Source: a virus
DNA length: 21,176 bases
IMG/VR virus record: IMGVR_UViG_3300025543_000268
Span: 1 to 21,176 of that record
Reading direction: 5' to 3' (one strand)
The notes under the pieces: model-generated
Told to the model about the DNA's origin: nothing
What the model saw: the letters and a program-made list of their open reading frames with translations, nothing else
Databases searched by the model: none
Translations under genes and position numbers: made by a program
In this document: piece after piece, positions 13,206 through 21,176 of the stretch
Position numbering within the stretch: position 1 is the stretch's first letter
How the letters are laid out: each line of letters starts with the position of its first letter

Positions 13206-14666
13206 ATGGGAATAGAAGATATACAAATTTCAGAAGAATTAGAAACTAACGCACCATCTATAAAATATAGAGGGGGTGAAGGTCCTAAGTCTCCACAAGA
13301 AATAGAGCAAATGATGATGGCTCAACTAGAAGAAGAGTATCTAAAATACGTTGATGAAATGATAGAGATGGGAAGAGAACCTATGTCTATGCAACAATTT
13401 ATGGAACAAGCAATGGCCGAAGGACAAATGTCAGGTGGCAATCCTTTACCACAAGATCCAACAAAACCAGTTAATCCTTTTCAACCAAAACCTACAGGAC
13501 CAGTATTACCTGACAGACAAATGGCAGCGTATGGTGGTATTATGGGTATGGATGGTAGACGTCAATATGGTTTAGGAAGTTCACTTAAAAAAAGATTTAG
13601 AAAAATTATACCTAACGAAGTAGCAGAGATTGCAGTTAAGGCTGCACCATTCGTTGCACCGTTTAACCCGCTAGCTGCAGGTTTAATGTCAGGTATAGGT
13701 AGTTTTGATCAAACAGGTAGAATAGGTTCATCACTTAAATCAGGATTAATGAATTATGGTATGGGTCAATTATCTAGAGGTATTGGTGGTGGTATGGATA
13801 ACTTACAAGGTATGTCTTTAAAAGTTCCTGGAGGTGGTGAAGGGTTTAAATCTTATTTTAGTAATCCTATTCAAGACACTGGTGGACTAGGAAAATATTT
13901 TAAAGAAAATTTTACAGATAAACTTTCTACAAGTGGTGGAAGCATGGTTGAAGGTGTTGATGAAGTAGAATTACAAAAAATAGTTGATGCAGCAGCTGAT
14001 AAAAATTTATCTACTCCAGAATTAATTTCTAAAAAAGCGCAAGAAGCTTTTATTAAAAATAGTCAACCAAAAAATTTAAACTTTTTACAAAAAGCTTTGG
14101 GTTATGCTAAAGAACATCCTTTTAAAACAGGTTTTGCAGGTGCAACGGCAATATCTGCTTTAATGAGTATGGGGCCAGATGAAACTGTAAATGAAATAAT
14201 GGACCGTGGTGAAGGATTAGATCTTGCTGCTATTAGAAAAGAAGTACAAGAAGCTTTTGCAGACACAACCGGTGAAAAACTATCAGCATTAAGAGTTAAG
14301 TATCCTTATCTAGGAAGAATGGATACTAAAGATTTTGCTATGGGTGGTAGAATAGGTAAAGCTGAAGGTGGAATCATGGACCTTGGTGGTATGGAAAAAG
14401 ATTATAGAGCTGAAGGTGGGTTTGTACCTATCGGAAAAGCAGAAAAAGCAGACGATGTGCCTGCAAGATTAAGTGTAAATGAGTTTGTATTTACCGCAGA
14501 TGCTGTTAGAAACGCAGGTGGTGGAGATATAGATAGAGGCGCAGAAGTTATGGAGAACATGATGAAAAATTTAGAAGCTGGCGGACAAGTGTCTGAAGAG
14601 TCACAAGGTATGGCTGGCGCACAACAGATGTTTGAAACATCAGAACGATTAAGCGAGGTAATATAA
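13206..14666 (+). CDS. Internal virion / ejection-type protein with GG(I/V)MG and ADDVPARLSVNEFV motifs
   Basis: The product is 486 aa. Residues 1-75 are acidic and Met-rich and helical. Residues 109-124 carry GGIMGMDGRRQYGLG, the motif shared with the 11688 gene. An Ala/Gly-rich region with hydrophobic stretches follows (VKAAPFVAPFNPLAAGLMSGIG, 144-165). From about residue 377 there are three GG repeats (MGGRIGKAEGGIMDLGG, then RAEGGFVPIG). These lead into KADDVPARLSVNEFVFTADAV and NAGGGDIDRGAEVMENMMKN, a C-terminal block that I recognise as widely conserved in marine podovirus genomes. That block may be a DNA- or portal-facing domain. The start at 13206 lacks a clear Shine-Dalgarno sequence. 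Confidence 0.62.
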   Translation: MGIEDIQISEELETNAPSIKYRGGEGPKSPQEIEQMMMAQLEEEYLKYVDEMIEMGREPMSMQQFMEQAMAEGQMSGGNPLPQDPTKPVNPFQPKPTGPVLPDRQMAAYGGIMGMDGRRQYGLGSSLKKRFRKIIPNEVAEIAVKAAPFVAPFNPLAAGLMSGIGSFDQTGRIGSSLKSGLMNYGMGQLSRGIGGGMDNLQGMSLKVPGGGEGFKSYFSNPIQDTGGLGKYFKENFTDKLSTSGGSMVEGVDEVELQKIVDAAADKNLSTPELISKKAQEAFIKNSQPKNLNFLQKALGYAKEHPFKTGFAGATAISALMSMGPDETVNEIMDRGEGLDLAAIRKEVQEAFADTTGEKLSALRVKYPYLGRMDTKDFAMGGRIGKAEGGIMDLGGMEKDYRAEGGFVPIGKAEKADDVPARLSVNEFVFTADAVRNAGGGDIDRGAEVMENMMKNLEAGGQVSEESQGMAGAQQMFETSERLSEVI

Positions 14667-15532
14667 TGGCTGTACAACAAACACAAGCACTCCCACCACA
14701 ATACGTAGAAGATCTACAACGAGATTTAGGAACACAGTTAACCGCGTTAACTGCTGCACCATTAGCCACCGATAAATTTGCACCTACAGTTGCTGGTCAA
14801 GACCCTGCTCAACAAGCAGCATATCAAATGGCTACAACACAAGGCCAAGGTATTGGTGCGTTTCAACCATATATCACACAAGCAGGAGCATACGACACTG
14901 CAGCAGCTGGTTTATCAGGAGCTGGAGCTTACCAACCTTTTATGTCTCCGTATCAACAAGATGTAATTGATGCAACATTAGCAGAATATGATTCACAAGC
15001 TGCACAAGGTTTGGCAGGTATAGGTCAACAAGCAGCTATGTCTGGTAATTTAGGCGGAGGTCGTGAAGGTGTTATGAGATCACAATACCAAAACAAATCT
15101 GACATGAACAGAGCACTGTTACAATCAGGATTATTACAACAAGGATTTACTCAAGCAAATCAATTAGCTAATCAAGCCTTTGGTCAACAAATGCAATTAG
15201 GACAAAACCAACAAGGTCTAGCTCAACAAGTTCCAGGATTATATGGACAAGACATTGGTACTTTAGGATCAGCGGGCGCCGGTCAACAAGCACAACAACA
15301 AGCAGTCTTAGATGCTACGAGAGAACGAAACAGACTAAGAGCTTACGAACCATATGAAAGATTAGGTTTCCAACAAACAGGTATAGCAAGTATTGCATCT
15401 GGAGCACCGGGACAATATCAATCTATGGTAACACCTAACCCTACGCCGTTGCAGAATGCGTTAGGAATAGCTGGAGTTGCTGGAGGATTAATGGGTAACT
15501 ACGGTGATTATTTAAGAGGAAAAAACGCTTAA
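14666..15532 (+). CDS. Gln/Ala-rich internal virion protein
   Basis: This 288-aa protein is rich in Gln, Ala and Gly. It carries FMSPYQQDVIDATLAEYD (92-109) and GNLGGGREGVMRSQYQ (128-142), a pair of motifs (MxPYQQxVID and GGxREAxM-like) that recurs in internal or ejection-type proteins of many short-tailed phages. Most of the chain should be helical, with heptad-like Gln-Leu repeats such as ANQLANQAFGQQMQLGQNQQ. The C-terminus, NALGIAGVAGGLMGNYGDYL, is a hydrophobic Gly/Ala segment that could contact the membrane during DNA ejection. It is coupled by TAATG to both neighbours. The role is inferred from context and composition. Confidence 0.62.
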   Translation: MAVQQTQALPPQYVEDLQRDLGTQLTALTAAPLATDKFAPTVAGQDPAQQAAYQMATTQGQGIGAFQPYITQAGAYDTAAAGLSGAGAYQPFMSPYQQDVIDATLAEYDSQAAQGLAGIGQQAAMSGNLGGGREGVMRSQYQNKSDMNRALLQSGLLQQGFTQANQLANQAFGQQMQLGQNQQGLAQQVPGLYGQDIGTLGSAGAGQQAQQQAVLDATRERNRLRAYEPYERLGFQQTGIASIASGAPGQYQSMVTPNPTPLQNALGIAGVAGGLMGNYGDYLRGKNA

Positions 15533-16326
15533 TGAATAATAATAACTTATATAAAAGACCTATGTTTAGAAAAGGTGGATCTGCTGAAGGCGGTATCACA
15601 TCTGGTCTACAAAGCAGACCTGGTTACAAAATAGGTGAAAGAGTTACAGAAGTCATGGATGAAATGAGAACGGTTATGCCTCAAAGAAATACACCTAAAC
15701 GTAGATTTAATGATTTCTTAATTGACTTTGGTATAGACATTGCAACTAGACCACCTATGGGACCAGGAGTAGGTGGAGCAATAAGCACAGCACTTGCATC
15801 AGCTAAAGATCCTTTTGATAAATTTAAACAATCAAGAGCAGGAAGTGAAGGTTTTGAAGACAAGTTAGCTCTTGGTGCATATGATGTAGTCAAAGGTGAG
15901 CAAGCTGCTGAAAAAGAATTTGGACAAAAAAAAGAATTAATTGAATTAGAAGCAGAACTTAATCCTAAACTTAAAAAAGTATTTAGAGAAGAGATACCGG
16001 AAGTTAGAATAAATAACTATGCAGACTCTTTACAAGAAAGTGATTTTGATTTTATTTCAAATAACTCTATGGAAATTGCAGAAGACATAGTTACGTTTAA
16101 TGTATTTAAAGAAAAAAATCCTGACTCTGGTCCAGCTAAGAAAAATTTTAGAGGTATACTTCCTTATGAGTATGATAAAAAAGGAAAACCGGTACCTAAC
16201 TATGAGAGTATTACAGTAGGACAAGTTTTTTATAATCCTGAAGACGGACTATTCTACGAAAGAGTAGCTGAAGAGGGTATAATCGGAACAGATTTTAAAG
16301 CACTTGATCCTTTCACATATGAATAG
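15532..16326 (+). CDS. Virion-associated protein with N-terminal RKGG motif
   Basis: The product is 264 aa. The N-terminus MFRKGGSAEGGITSGLQSRP (residues 11-30) followed by GYKIG belongs to a type of GG-rich leader common on structural proteins of uncultured marine phages, and it echoes the AEGGIMDLGG segment in the 13206 product. It continues with FLIDFGIDIATRPPMGPGVGGAISTALASAKDPF, which is partly hydrophobic, and a charged helical middle. The C-terminal part (about 170-264) looks like a small mixed domain ending in IGTDFKALDPFTYE. No enzyme motif is seen. The next gene encodes the giant internal virion protein, so it is probably part of the same internal complex. Confidence 0.58.
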   Translation: MNNNNLYKRPMFRKGGSAEGGITSGLQSRPGYKIGERVTEVMDEMRTVMPQRNTPKRRFNDFLIDFGIDIATRPPMGPGVGGAISTALASAKDPFDKFKQSRAGSEGFEDKLALGAYDVVKGEQAAEKEFGQKKELIELEAELNPKLKKVFREEIPEVRINNYADSLQESDFDFISNNSMEIAEDIVTFNVFKEKNPDSGPAKKNFRGILPYEYDKKGKPVPNYESITVGQVFYNPEDGLFYERVAEEGIIGTDFKALDPFTYE

Positions 16327-16334
16327 GAGATTAA

Positions 16335-19300
16335 ATGGCGTTAAGATCAGGTATTGGAATCACCGAAGAAACAGAAAAACAAAAAAATAAAACTGTTACA
16401 AGAAAAGTACGTGGTAGTGATATCAAAACTACTGAAATTGGTGACACAGAAGTTGGTGGAGTAACATCTGCTGTAGCTGGTGTTGGTTCAGGTATTGTTA
16501 AAACTGTAGAAGGAGTCGTGTCTCTTGGAGCAGAGCTCATGGACCTCGGACTTACAGAAAACGCTGCTGACGAAGTAGAATCTTTTTTTGATACAATAAA
16601 CATTTTTGAAGACACAGCAAACGCTAGAGCGGCTGGTAAAATCACACAAGCATTAGTACAAATAGGTACACCTGCAGCAATAGGTTCTAAGATTGCATTA
16701 AAGCTAGCTAACAAAGCATTACAAGCTAAAAAAACTGGTAAGTATGCTAATGTCATGAGTAAGAATGCTCAAAAAGGAATTAAGAAAGCTAAAGAATTAA
16801 ACAAACTTACAGGTAAAAAAAGATTTGGTGCATTAGTTTTAGGTGGTGCAGCTGGTGAAACATTAGTAGGTGACACTGAAGAGATAGGTTCTTTTGGTGA
16901 TGTGTTTGAAGCAGGACCAACACAATTAGATAGAGAAGTAAGAGAAGATTCATCAGAAGATGCAGTTAGAAAACTTATGAATAGAACTAAGTTTGCATCA
17001 GAGTCTATATTTGTTACACCTTTTGTATATGGTATTGGAACCGGTGCTAAAGCATTAGCTAAAAAAGGAAAAGAATTAGCATATAGTAATTCTAAAATTG
17101 CTAGAGGACTGGATAAATTTGGTGCAATCTTTAGACCTAGATCAAGTAAACCTGAAGAAGTATTTTTATCTAAGATGCAAGAAAACGCACGTAAGATGGC
17201 AGACACTAATTTTTCTATGGAACAAGTAGCAAGGATAGATAAAATAACTAACAAATATTTTCCAGCTACTAAAAAGTTTTTAGATAAGACAGGTGAGTCT
17301 GGAAGAAAAAAGTTTTTAGCTGATCTAGATAAAACTTTATTTAAAGGTGATCTTAACAAAGAAGGTTTAGATAAAACTTTACAAGCATCATTATTAAAAC
17401 AAATGAAAACAGCTGACGTGCCTGTGCCTGATCAATCTATTATATTTAAAGGATTAAAAGACACACGAAATAAGTTTAAAGAACTATTAGAAATTACAGC
17501 TGGTGGACCAGGAGCTAAAGTAGATTTACCTGCAGGTGTTGGAGTGGATCTTAGAGCTTTAATGGGAGATAGAATTAAAAATTACATAGGTAATACTTAC
17601 GCCATGTTTCAAAACAAAGAGGCAGGTTTGTTTAATCAATTTAAACCAGCTGCAAAAGATAAAGAAATGGTGGCTAATATGTTTATGAGATATGCTGCTA
17701 AAAATAAAAATCCTATTAATGACTTTGAAGCAGATCAAATGGTTGATGAATTAATTGCATCTGCCAGAAACATGGATCCTAAAAAAGATACATTACCTAC
17801 GTTTGCATATCAAAACTTAACTAAAAGTGCAGAAGACGCATATAATATCAAAACGTTTGCACAAACATTAACTAAAGAAACAACTGATGGAGACAAAACA
17901 TTGAAGGTTATAGGTAAAGGTAGTAAAAATTTTAGAAAATTATTTGGTGAAGTAGAGGATGTAAGACACTCTATTTACGAAGGAGTTAATAGACTGTCTG
18001 TAGTTGCTAGAAAAAATCAATTGTTTGATGAAATATTAGATACTGATGAGGCTATGAAAGCTGCAACAAAAGCTGACACTCCTCCTGGTCAAAGAGGGTT
18101 TTTTCACTCAACACCACTAGAAGCACGTAGAGCATTTGGTGATATCCCTGGTGATGAGATTGTAAAAATAGATCCTTATGTAAAAGATTATTTTAAAGAT
18201 GGTGTATTAGTAAATAGATTACAAGGTATGTACACAACACGAGCAATAGCTGACGGTTTTTCTAACGTATCAAAAATACAAGAATTTATGAGAGGTGAAA
18301 CTGGTGGTGCGCTTGGTAAAACTTTTTCATGGGCATGGCGTAACTTATTGTTAACACCTAAAGCTGGTGCACAGTATGCTAAAACAATTTTATCTATACC
18401 AACACACATAAGAAACTTTTTAAGTTCTGGTGCATTTGCATTGGGTAATGGTACATTATTTGAAAATCCTCAATTGATGAAAGAAGCCATGCAAAGAGCA
18501 GGAGCAACCATACAAGTTGGAATTAGAAATCCATTGGCTATGGAACGTTACAGAAGATATTTAGAACTTGGTGTAACAAATACAAACACAAGACTTGGTG
18601 ATCTTAGAAACCTAATGAAAGATATTAGATTTGGTGATGGTAATATTGCAACAGACAGTGTGCTTAGACCTATGTTAAATTCTTTAGGAGTTTTAGGTAA
18701 AGGAGTTAAAAAAGGTGCTAAGTTTATGCAAGATGCATATGTAGCTGAAGATGATTTTTGGAAAGTGTTTAATTTTGAAGTAGAGTATGGAAGATTATTT
18801 AAATTAAATAAAGATAAACTATTAAAGATGTCTAATGAACAGATGGAAGAAATGGCAGCTAAAATAGTAAGAAATACTGTACCTAACTATGCGTATGTTG
18901 GTGAATTTGTAAGAGCTGCACGTATGTCACCGTTTGGTAATTTCATGTCATGGCCGTCAGAAGTTTATAGAACTGGTGTAGGTATTGTACAACAAGCATT
19001 AGATGAAATAGCTGATCCTATTACTAAAAGTATTAACCCTGTTACAAGTAAAAATCCTATGAAATCTATAGGAATGAAAAGATTAACTGGAATGACTATG
19101 GCAACATTAGCGCTTCCTTATGGCGCTATTAAAGGATCACAAGCAATCTTTGGTGTATCAAACGAAGAAGCGGATGCGGCTAATGATTTTGTAGCACCTT
19201 GGGCAAGAGACTCACAAAAAATATACATGAGAGATCCAGAAACAGATGAGTTGTATTATATGGATTACAGTAAGAACAATGTTTACGATACACTATCAAG

Positions 19301-20324
19301 ACCTTTTCAAACATTATTAAACAGTATTCAACAAGGTATAGAAGATGAAGAAGTATTATTAAAAGGATTTACTGAAGGTATTGCAAGAGCAGCAGGGCAA
19401 GTAGCAGAACCTTTTGTATCTGAGTCTATGTTTACAGAAGCTTTTATGGATATATGGTCTAGAGGTGGTGTAACAAAAGAAGGTGTAGAATTATATTCTG
19501 AACAGACACCTACTTCCGAAAAATATCAAAGAATATTTAAACACCTTGGTGTAACTTTAATGCCTACAACAAAACCTTTTCAAAGATTAGGAAAAGCACT
19601 TACTGAAACACCTAGTGAAACAGGTGAGTTTTTTGAAGTCAGTAAAGAAATGGCTGGTATCATGGGATGGAGACCTGTTAAAGTTGAACCAGAAAAAGCC
19701 TTGGGTTTTTATATTTATGATTTTCAACGAGGTATATCTAAAGCAAGAAAAGAATTTACTGGTGGACCTGAAGGATTATTAAAAGGTGGACCTAAAACTC
19801 CGCAATCAGTTATTGAAAGATATTTTGTAGCTAACAAAGGTATGTTTGAAGTACAAAAAGAAATGTTAAGACATTTTCAAAACGCACAAAAAATTGGTTT
19901 ATCTAGAAATCAAATTAAAAAATCATTAGAAAAAAGAGGTATACCTGAATCTACTATTGATGATTTATTTAAAGGTAAATTTAAATTCTACTATCCATCA
20001 GAAGATATACAGGAAAGATTTAAAGACATTTCAAGAGAAACAGGAACACCAAATCCTTTCTTACAATCTAAAGGAATTATAAATGGTATGAGAAATGCTT
20101 TTAAAGGTTTAAGTTTATATAGAGATTTCCCAATAGAGCTTAGTGACTTTATGCCACCAAGTGACGCGTATGATGACCAATCTAAAGCACCTCCATTAGG
20201 TAATACACCTATGCCTGCGCAAACTAGCACAAACATAGCACAAAAAAATCCACAAACTAACTTGACACAGACAGAGGAAGCATTACTATCACCAACTGAA
20301 AAGGTAATAGCAAGTAGAACATAA
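16335..20324 (+). CDS. Large internal virion protein, DNA-ejection candidate
   Basis: At 1329 aa this is by far the largest product, matching the size and place of the giant ejection proteins of short-tailed phages (T7 gp16 analogues). The first quarter has several Gly/Ala/Val-rich hydrophobic stretches (about residues 41-70, 164-178 and 225-240) that could insert into a membrane. Long charged helical regions follow. Near residues 920-940 TMATLALPYGAIKGSQAIFG is another such segment. The C-terminal third holds PWARDSQKIYMRDPETDELYYMDYS and FGVSNEEAD, motifs I recognise from uncultured marine phage homologues. The extreme C-terminus reads TQTEEALLSPTEKVIASR, also recurrent. I see no lysozyme or transglycosylase signature, although T7 gp16 has one. 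A GGAG ribosome site precedes the ATG. Confidence 0.66.
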   Translation: MALRSGIGITEETEKQKNKTVTRKVRGSDIKTTEIGDTEVGGVTSAVAGVGSGIVKTVEGVVSLGAELMDLGLTENAADEVESFFDTINIFEDTANARAAGKITQALVQIGTPAAIGSKIALKLANKALQAKKTGKYANVMSKNAQKGIKKAKELNKLTGKKRFGALVLGGAAGETLVGDTEEIGSFGDVFEAGPTQLDREVREDSSEDAVRKLMNRTKFASESIFVTPFVYGIGTGAKALAKKGKELAYSNSKIARGLDKFGAIFRPRSSKPEEVFLSKMQENARKMADTNFSMEQVARIDKITNKYFPATKKFLDKTGESGRKKFLADLDKTLFKGDLNKEGLDKTLQASLLKQMKTADVPVPDQSIIFKGLKDTRNKFKELLEITAGGPGAKVDLPAGVGVDLRALMGDRIKNYIGNTYAMFQNKEAGLFNQFKPAAKDKEMVANMFMRYAAKNKNPINDFEADQMVDELIASARNMDPKKDTLPTFAYQNLTKSAEDAYNIKTFAQTLTKETTDGDKTLKVIGKGSKNFRKLFGEVEDVRHSIYEGVNRLSVVARKNQLFDEILDTDEAMKAATKADTPPGQRGFFHSTPLEARRAFGDIPGDEIVKIDPYVKDYFKDGVLVNRLQGMYTTRAIADGFSNVSKIQEFMRGETGGALGKTFSWAWRNLLLTPKAGAQYAKTILSIPTHIRNFLSSGAFALGNGTLFENPQLMKEAMQRAGATIQVGIRNPLAMERYRRYLELGVTNTNTRLGDLRNLMKDIRFGDGNIATDSVLRPMLNSLGVLGKGVKKGAKFMQDAYVAEDDFWKVFNFEVEYGRLFKLNKDKLLKMSNEQMEEMAAKIVRNTVPNYAYVGEFVRAARMSPFGNFMSWPSEVYRTGVGIVQQALDEIADPITKSINPVTSKNPMKSIGMKRLTGMTMATLALPYGAIKGSQAIFGVSNEEADAANDFVAPWARDSQKIYMRDPETDELYYMDYSKNNVYDTLSRPFQTLLNSIQQGIEDEEVLLKGFTEGIARAAGQVAEPFVSESMFTEAFMDIWSRGGVTKEGVELYSEQTPTSEKYQRIFKHLGVTLMPTTKPFQRLGKALTETPSETGEFFEVSKEMAGIMGWRPVKVEPEKALGFYIYDFQRGISKARKEFTGGPEGLLKGGPKTPQSVIERYFVANKGMFEVQKEMLRHFQNAQKIGLSRNQIKKSLEKRGIPESTIDDLFKGKFKFYYPSEDIQERFKDISRETGTPNPFLQSKGIINGMRNAFKGLSLYRDFPIELSDFMPPSDAYDDQSKAPPLGNTPMPAQTSTNIAQKNPQTNLTQTEEALLSPTEKVIASRT

Positions 20325-20518
20325 TGAGTAAAAACGCACTACAAAAAATAGAAGATCATGAGAAGCTTTGCAGAATTATGCAGAAGCAGACGCACGACAA
20401 AATTCACAAGATAGAAAATCAAATAAATAGATTAGAAAAAATTGTATTAGTATCAGCTGGCATGTTAATCATGGGTATGGCTAATATGATTTTTATGTTA
20501 TTATCAAACACTCAATAA
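20324..20518 (+). CDS. Holin-like small membrane protein (XhlA-like layout)
   Basis: This 64-aa protein has an amphipathic helical N-terminus (about residues 5-39, KIEDHEKLCRIMQKQTHDKI followed by HKIENQINRLEK). A single hydrophobic span covers residues 40-60 (IVLVSAGMLIMGMANMIFML) and a short polar end follows. The coil-then-membrane layout is that of haemolysin XhlA-type lysis proteins. The gene stands immediately before the endolysin, the usual place for a holin. It would collect in the host inner membrane and allow release or activation of the endolysin. An accessory lysis protein such as a spanin subunit cannot be excluded. It is coupled to the upstream gene by TAATG. Confidence 0.62.
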   Translation: MSKNALQKIEDHEKLCRIMQKQTHDKIHKIENQINRLEKIVLVSAGMLIMGMANMIFMLLSNTQ

Positions 20519-20524
20519 AAAATT

Positions 20525-21001
20525 ATGCAGCTATCGCGAAATTTTTCTCTTCAAGAGCTTATTAAATCAGACACGGCCATACGTAAAGGTATTGATAACA
20601 ATCCTAATGCAGATCAGATTGAAAAGTTAAAAGCATTGTGTGAAAATATATTACAACCCGTTCGGGACCATTTTGGCAGAGTAAAAATTACCAGCGGATA
20701 CCGTTCACCAGAATTATGTACAGCAATCGGCAGCTCTGTAAATTCACAGCACGCTAAAGCTGAGGCCGCAGACTTCGAATGTGTTGGAGTTGACAATGCT
20801 GAACTTGCTGATTGGATTAATAGAGAGCTTTCCTATGATCAATTGATCGTCGAATACTATACGCCAGGCGAACCTAACTCAGGATGGATACATTGTAGTT
20901 GGATCGCGGAGCAACCAAGAGCTAGTTTTTTGTGGGCTTACAAATCTGAAGGTAAGACTAAATATAAACCAATACTAGGTAAAGCAAAAGACCTGGTTTA
21001 A
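20525..21001 (+). CDS. Endolysin, peptidase M15 family (zinc D,D/L,D-type peptidase)
   Basis: The product is 158 aa, a complete single-domain M15 peptidase of the peptidase_M15_3 type. KITSGYRSPELCTAIG (54-69) is the characteristic SGYRS loop. SQHAKAEAADF gives zinc ligands H76 and D83, and GWIHCSW gives H123; E110 in QLIVEYY is a candidate catalytic or structural acid. The enzyme should cleave peptide cross-links of peptidoglycan at lysis. There is no signal peptide, so it needs the holin-like neighbour or another route across the membrane. Hand count gives 131 G/C in 300 bases (20641-20940, 44%), well above neighbouring phage genes, which suggests a different origin. The start has no good Shine-Dalgarno sequence and lies six bases after the previous stop. 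Confidence 0.85.
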   Translation: MQLSRNFSLQELIKSDTAIRKGIDNNPNADQIEKLKALCENILQPVRDHFGRVKITSGYRSPELCTAIGSSVNSQHAKAEAADFECVGVDNAELADWINRELSYDQLIVEYYTPGEPNSGWIHCSWIAEQPRASFLWAYKSEGKTKYKPILGKAKDLV

Positions 21002-21033
21002 AAAATTACAGCGCGCGTCGCATGTATATCCTA

Positions 21034-21176
21034 TTAAATCCATGACCTCAATTCTTCTCCTAAAACTTCTGATGCTATATTTATTTTTTTGCGTAGAGCT
21101 TGCACGATTTTTTCATCCACTGTATCGTCCGCCATTAAATCAACATAAGTTACCGATTTTTTTTGGCCGATTCTGT
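21034..21176 (-). CDS. SNF2-like DNA helicase, C-terminal end only
   Basis: On the minus strand a frame enters from the window edge (first whole codon 21174-21172) and ends at TAA, complement of 21034-21036, giving 46 residues. It begins RIGQKKSVTYVDLMADDTVD and continues EKIVQALRKKINIASEVLG. RIGQ is the end of helicase motif VI of SNF2/RapA-type superfamily 2 ATPases. The following V.YVDLMA.DTVDEKI..AL..K..IA..VLGEELR segment is the usual extension after that motif in phage SNF2-like helicases. The body of the gene lies beyond the window. It converges with the lysis genes, so it probably marks the start of a replication module in the opposite orientation. Confidence 0.82.
   Translation of the reverse strand, partial: RIGQKKSVTYVDLMADDTVDEKIVQALRKKINIASEVLGEELRSWI

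Noticed and set aside
16331-17359. Long minus-strand frames (141 and 196 codons) opposite the giant virion protein
   Set aside because: They follow from the low frequency of TTA/CTA/TCA triplets in the sense frame. No start signal is present and the + strand frame covers the whole region with coherent protein features.
21002-21033. Bidirectional terminator between the convergent genes
   Set aside because: Only a 3-bp GCG/CGC stem with an ACA/TGT extension across a bulge can be drawn, and no U-run follows on the + strand; too weak to annotate.
1-21176. tRNA genes, integrase, attachment site or insertion sequence
   Set aside because: No cloverleaf-like stretch with a TTCRA loop, no recombinase motif and no terminal inverted repeats were found. 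Coding sequence fills almost the whole window and no gene-free gap exceeds 60 bases.

Overview
The window looks like part of a tailed double-stranded DNA phage genome from the open ocean. It is very A+T-rich, the genes are packed almost without gaps, and the protein signatures match those I know from uncultured Mediterranean phages and phages of SAR11/SAR116-type bacteria. Examples are an N-terminus of the DLGIELMATGENAGTWGTKT type, the GG(I/V)MGMDGRRQYG motif and a glycine-rich adhesin. A tail adaptor, a nozzle-like protein and several ejection-type proteins are present, and no tape-measure or tube gene is seen, so a short-tailed (podovirus-like) particle is the best guess. The host cannot be read from this window. 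Homology statements rest on recalled family patterns; no search was run.

Layout. All genes but the last are on the + strand. Positions 2-1329 hold the end of a virion protein and a head-to-tail adaptor. Positions 1344-5511 hold accessory virion and host-recognition proteins: a conserved small structural protein, a repeat protein with about 12 copies of a (L/P)TGVSATSSVGS unit, a tail-fibre-like protein, two small structural proteins and a glycine-rich adhesin. Positions 5547-9451 hold seven consecutive, overlapping genes that all appear to encode 2-oxoglutarate/Fe(II) dioxygenase-fold proteins. They differ in their metal-ligand motif (HxD, HxE or HxH) and in the putative 2OG-binding residue (R, K or perhaps Q). 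Positions 9469-20324 return to virion genes: a 739-aa nozzle/hub-like protein, a chain of internal or ejection-type proteins with shared glycine-rich motifs, and a 1329-aa internal virion protein. A holin-like protein (20324-20518) and an M15-family peptidase endolysin (20525-21001) follow. The window ends in the C-terminus of a minus-strand SNF2-like helicase, so the late module converges on a replication module.

How it may work together. The + strand genes form a late assembly-and-lysis operon. Nine junctions use the one-base stop/start overlap TAATG and three use ATGA, so translational coupling is widespread. A candidate sigma70-type promoter precedes the fibre gene, and two -10-like elements sit so close to start codons that leaderless transcripts are possible.

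The most unusual part is the seven-gene oxygenase cassette between the adhesin and the nozzle gene. Sampled lines within it are far more A+T-rich than the flanking structural genes. It may be an island of protein- or sugar-modifying enzymes; whether the virion itself is the substrate is a hypothesis.
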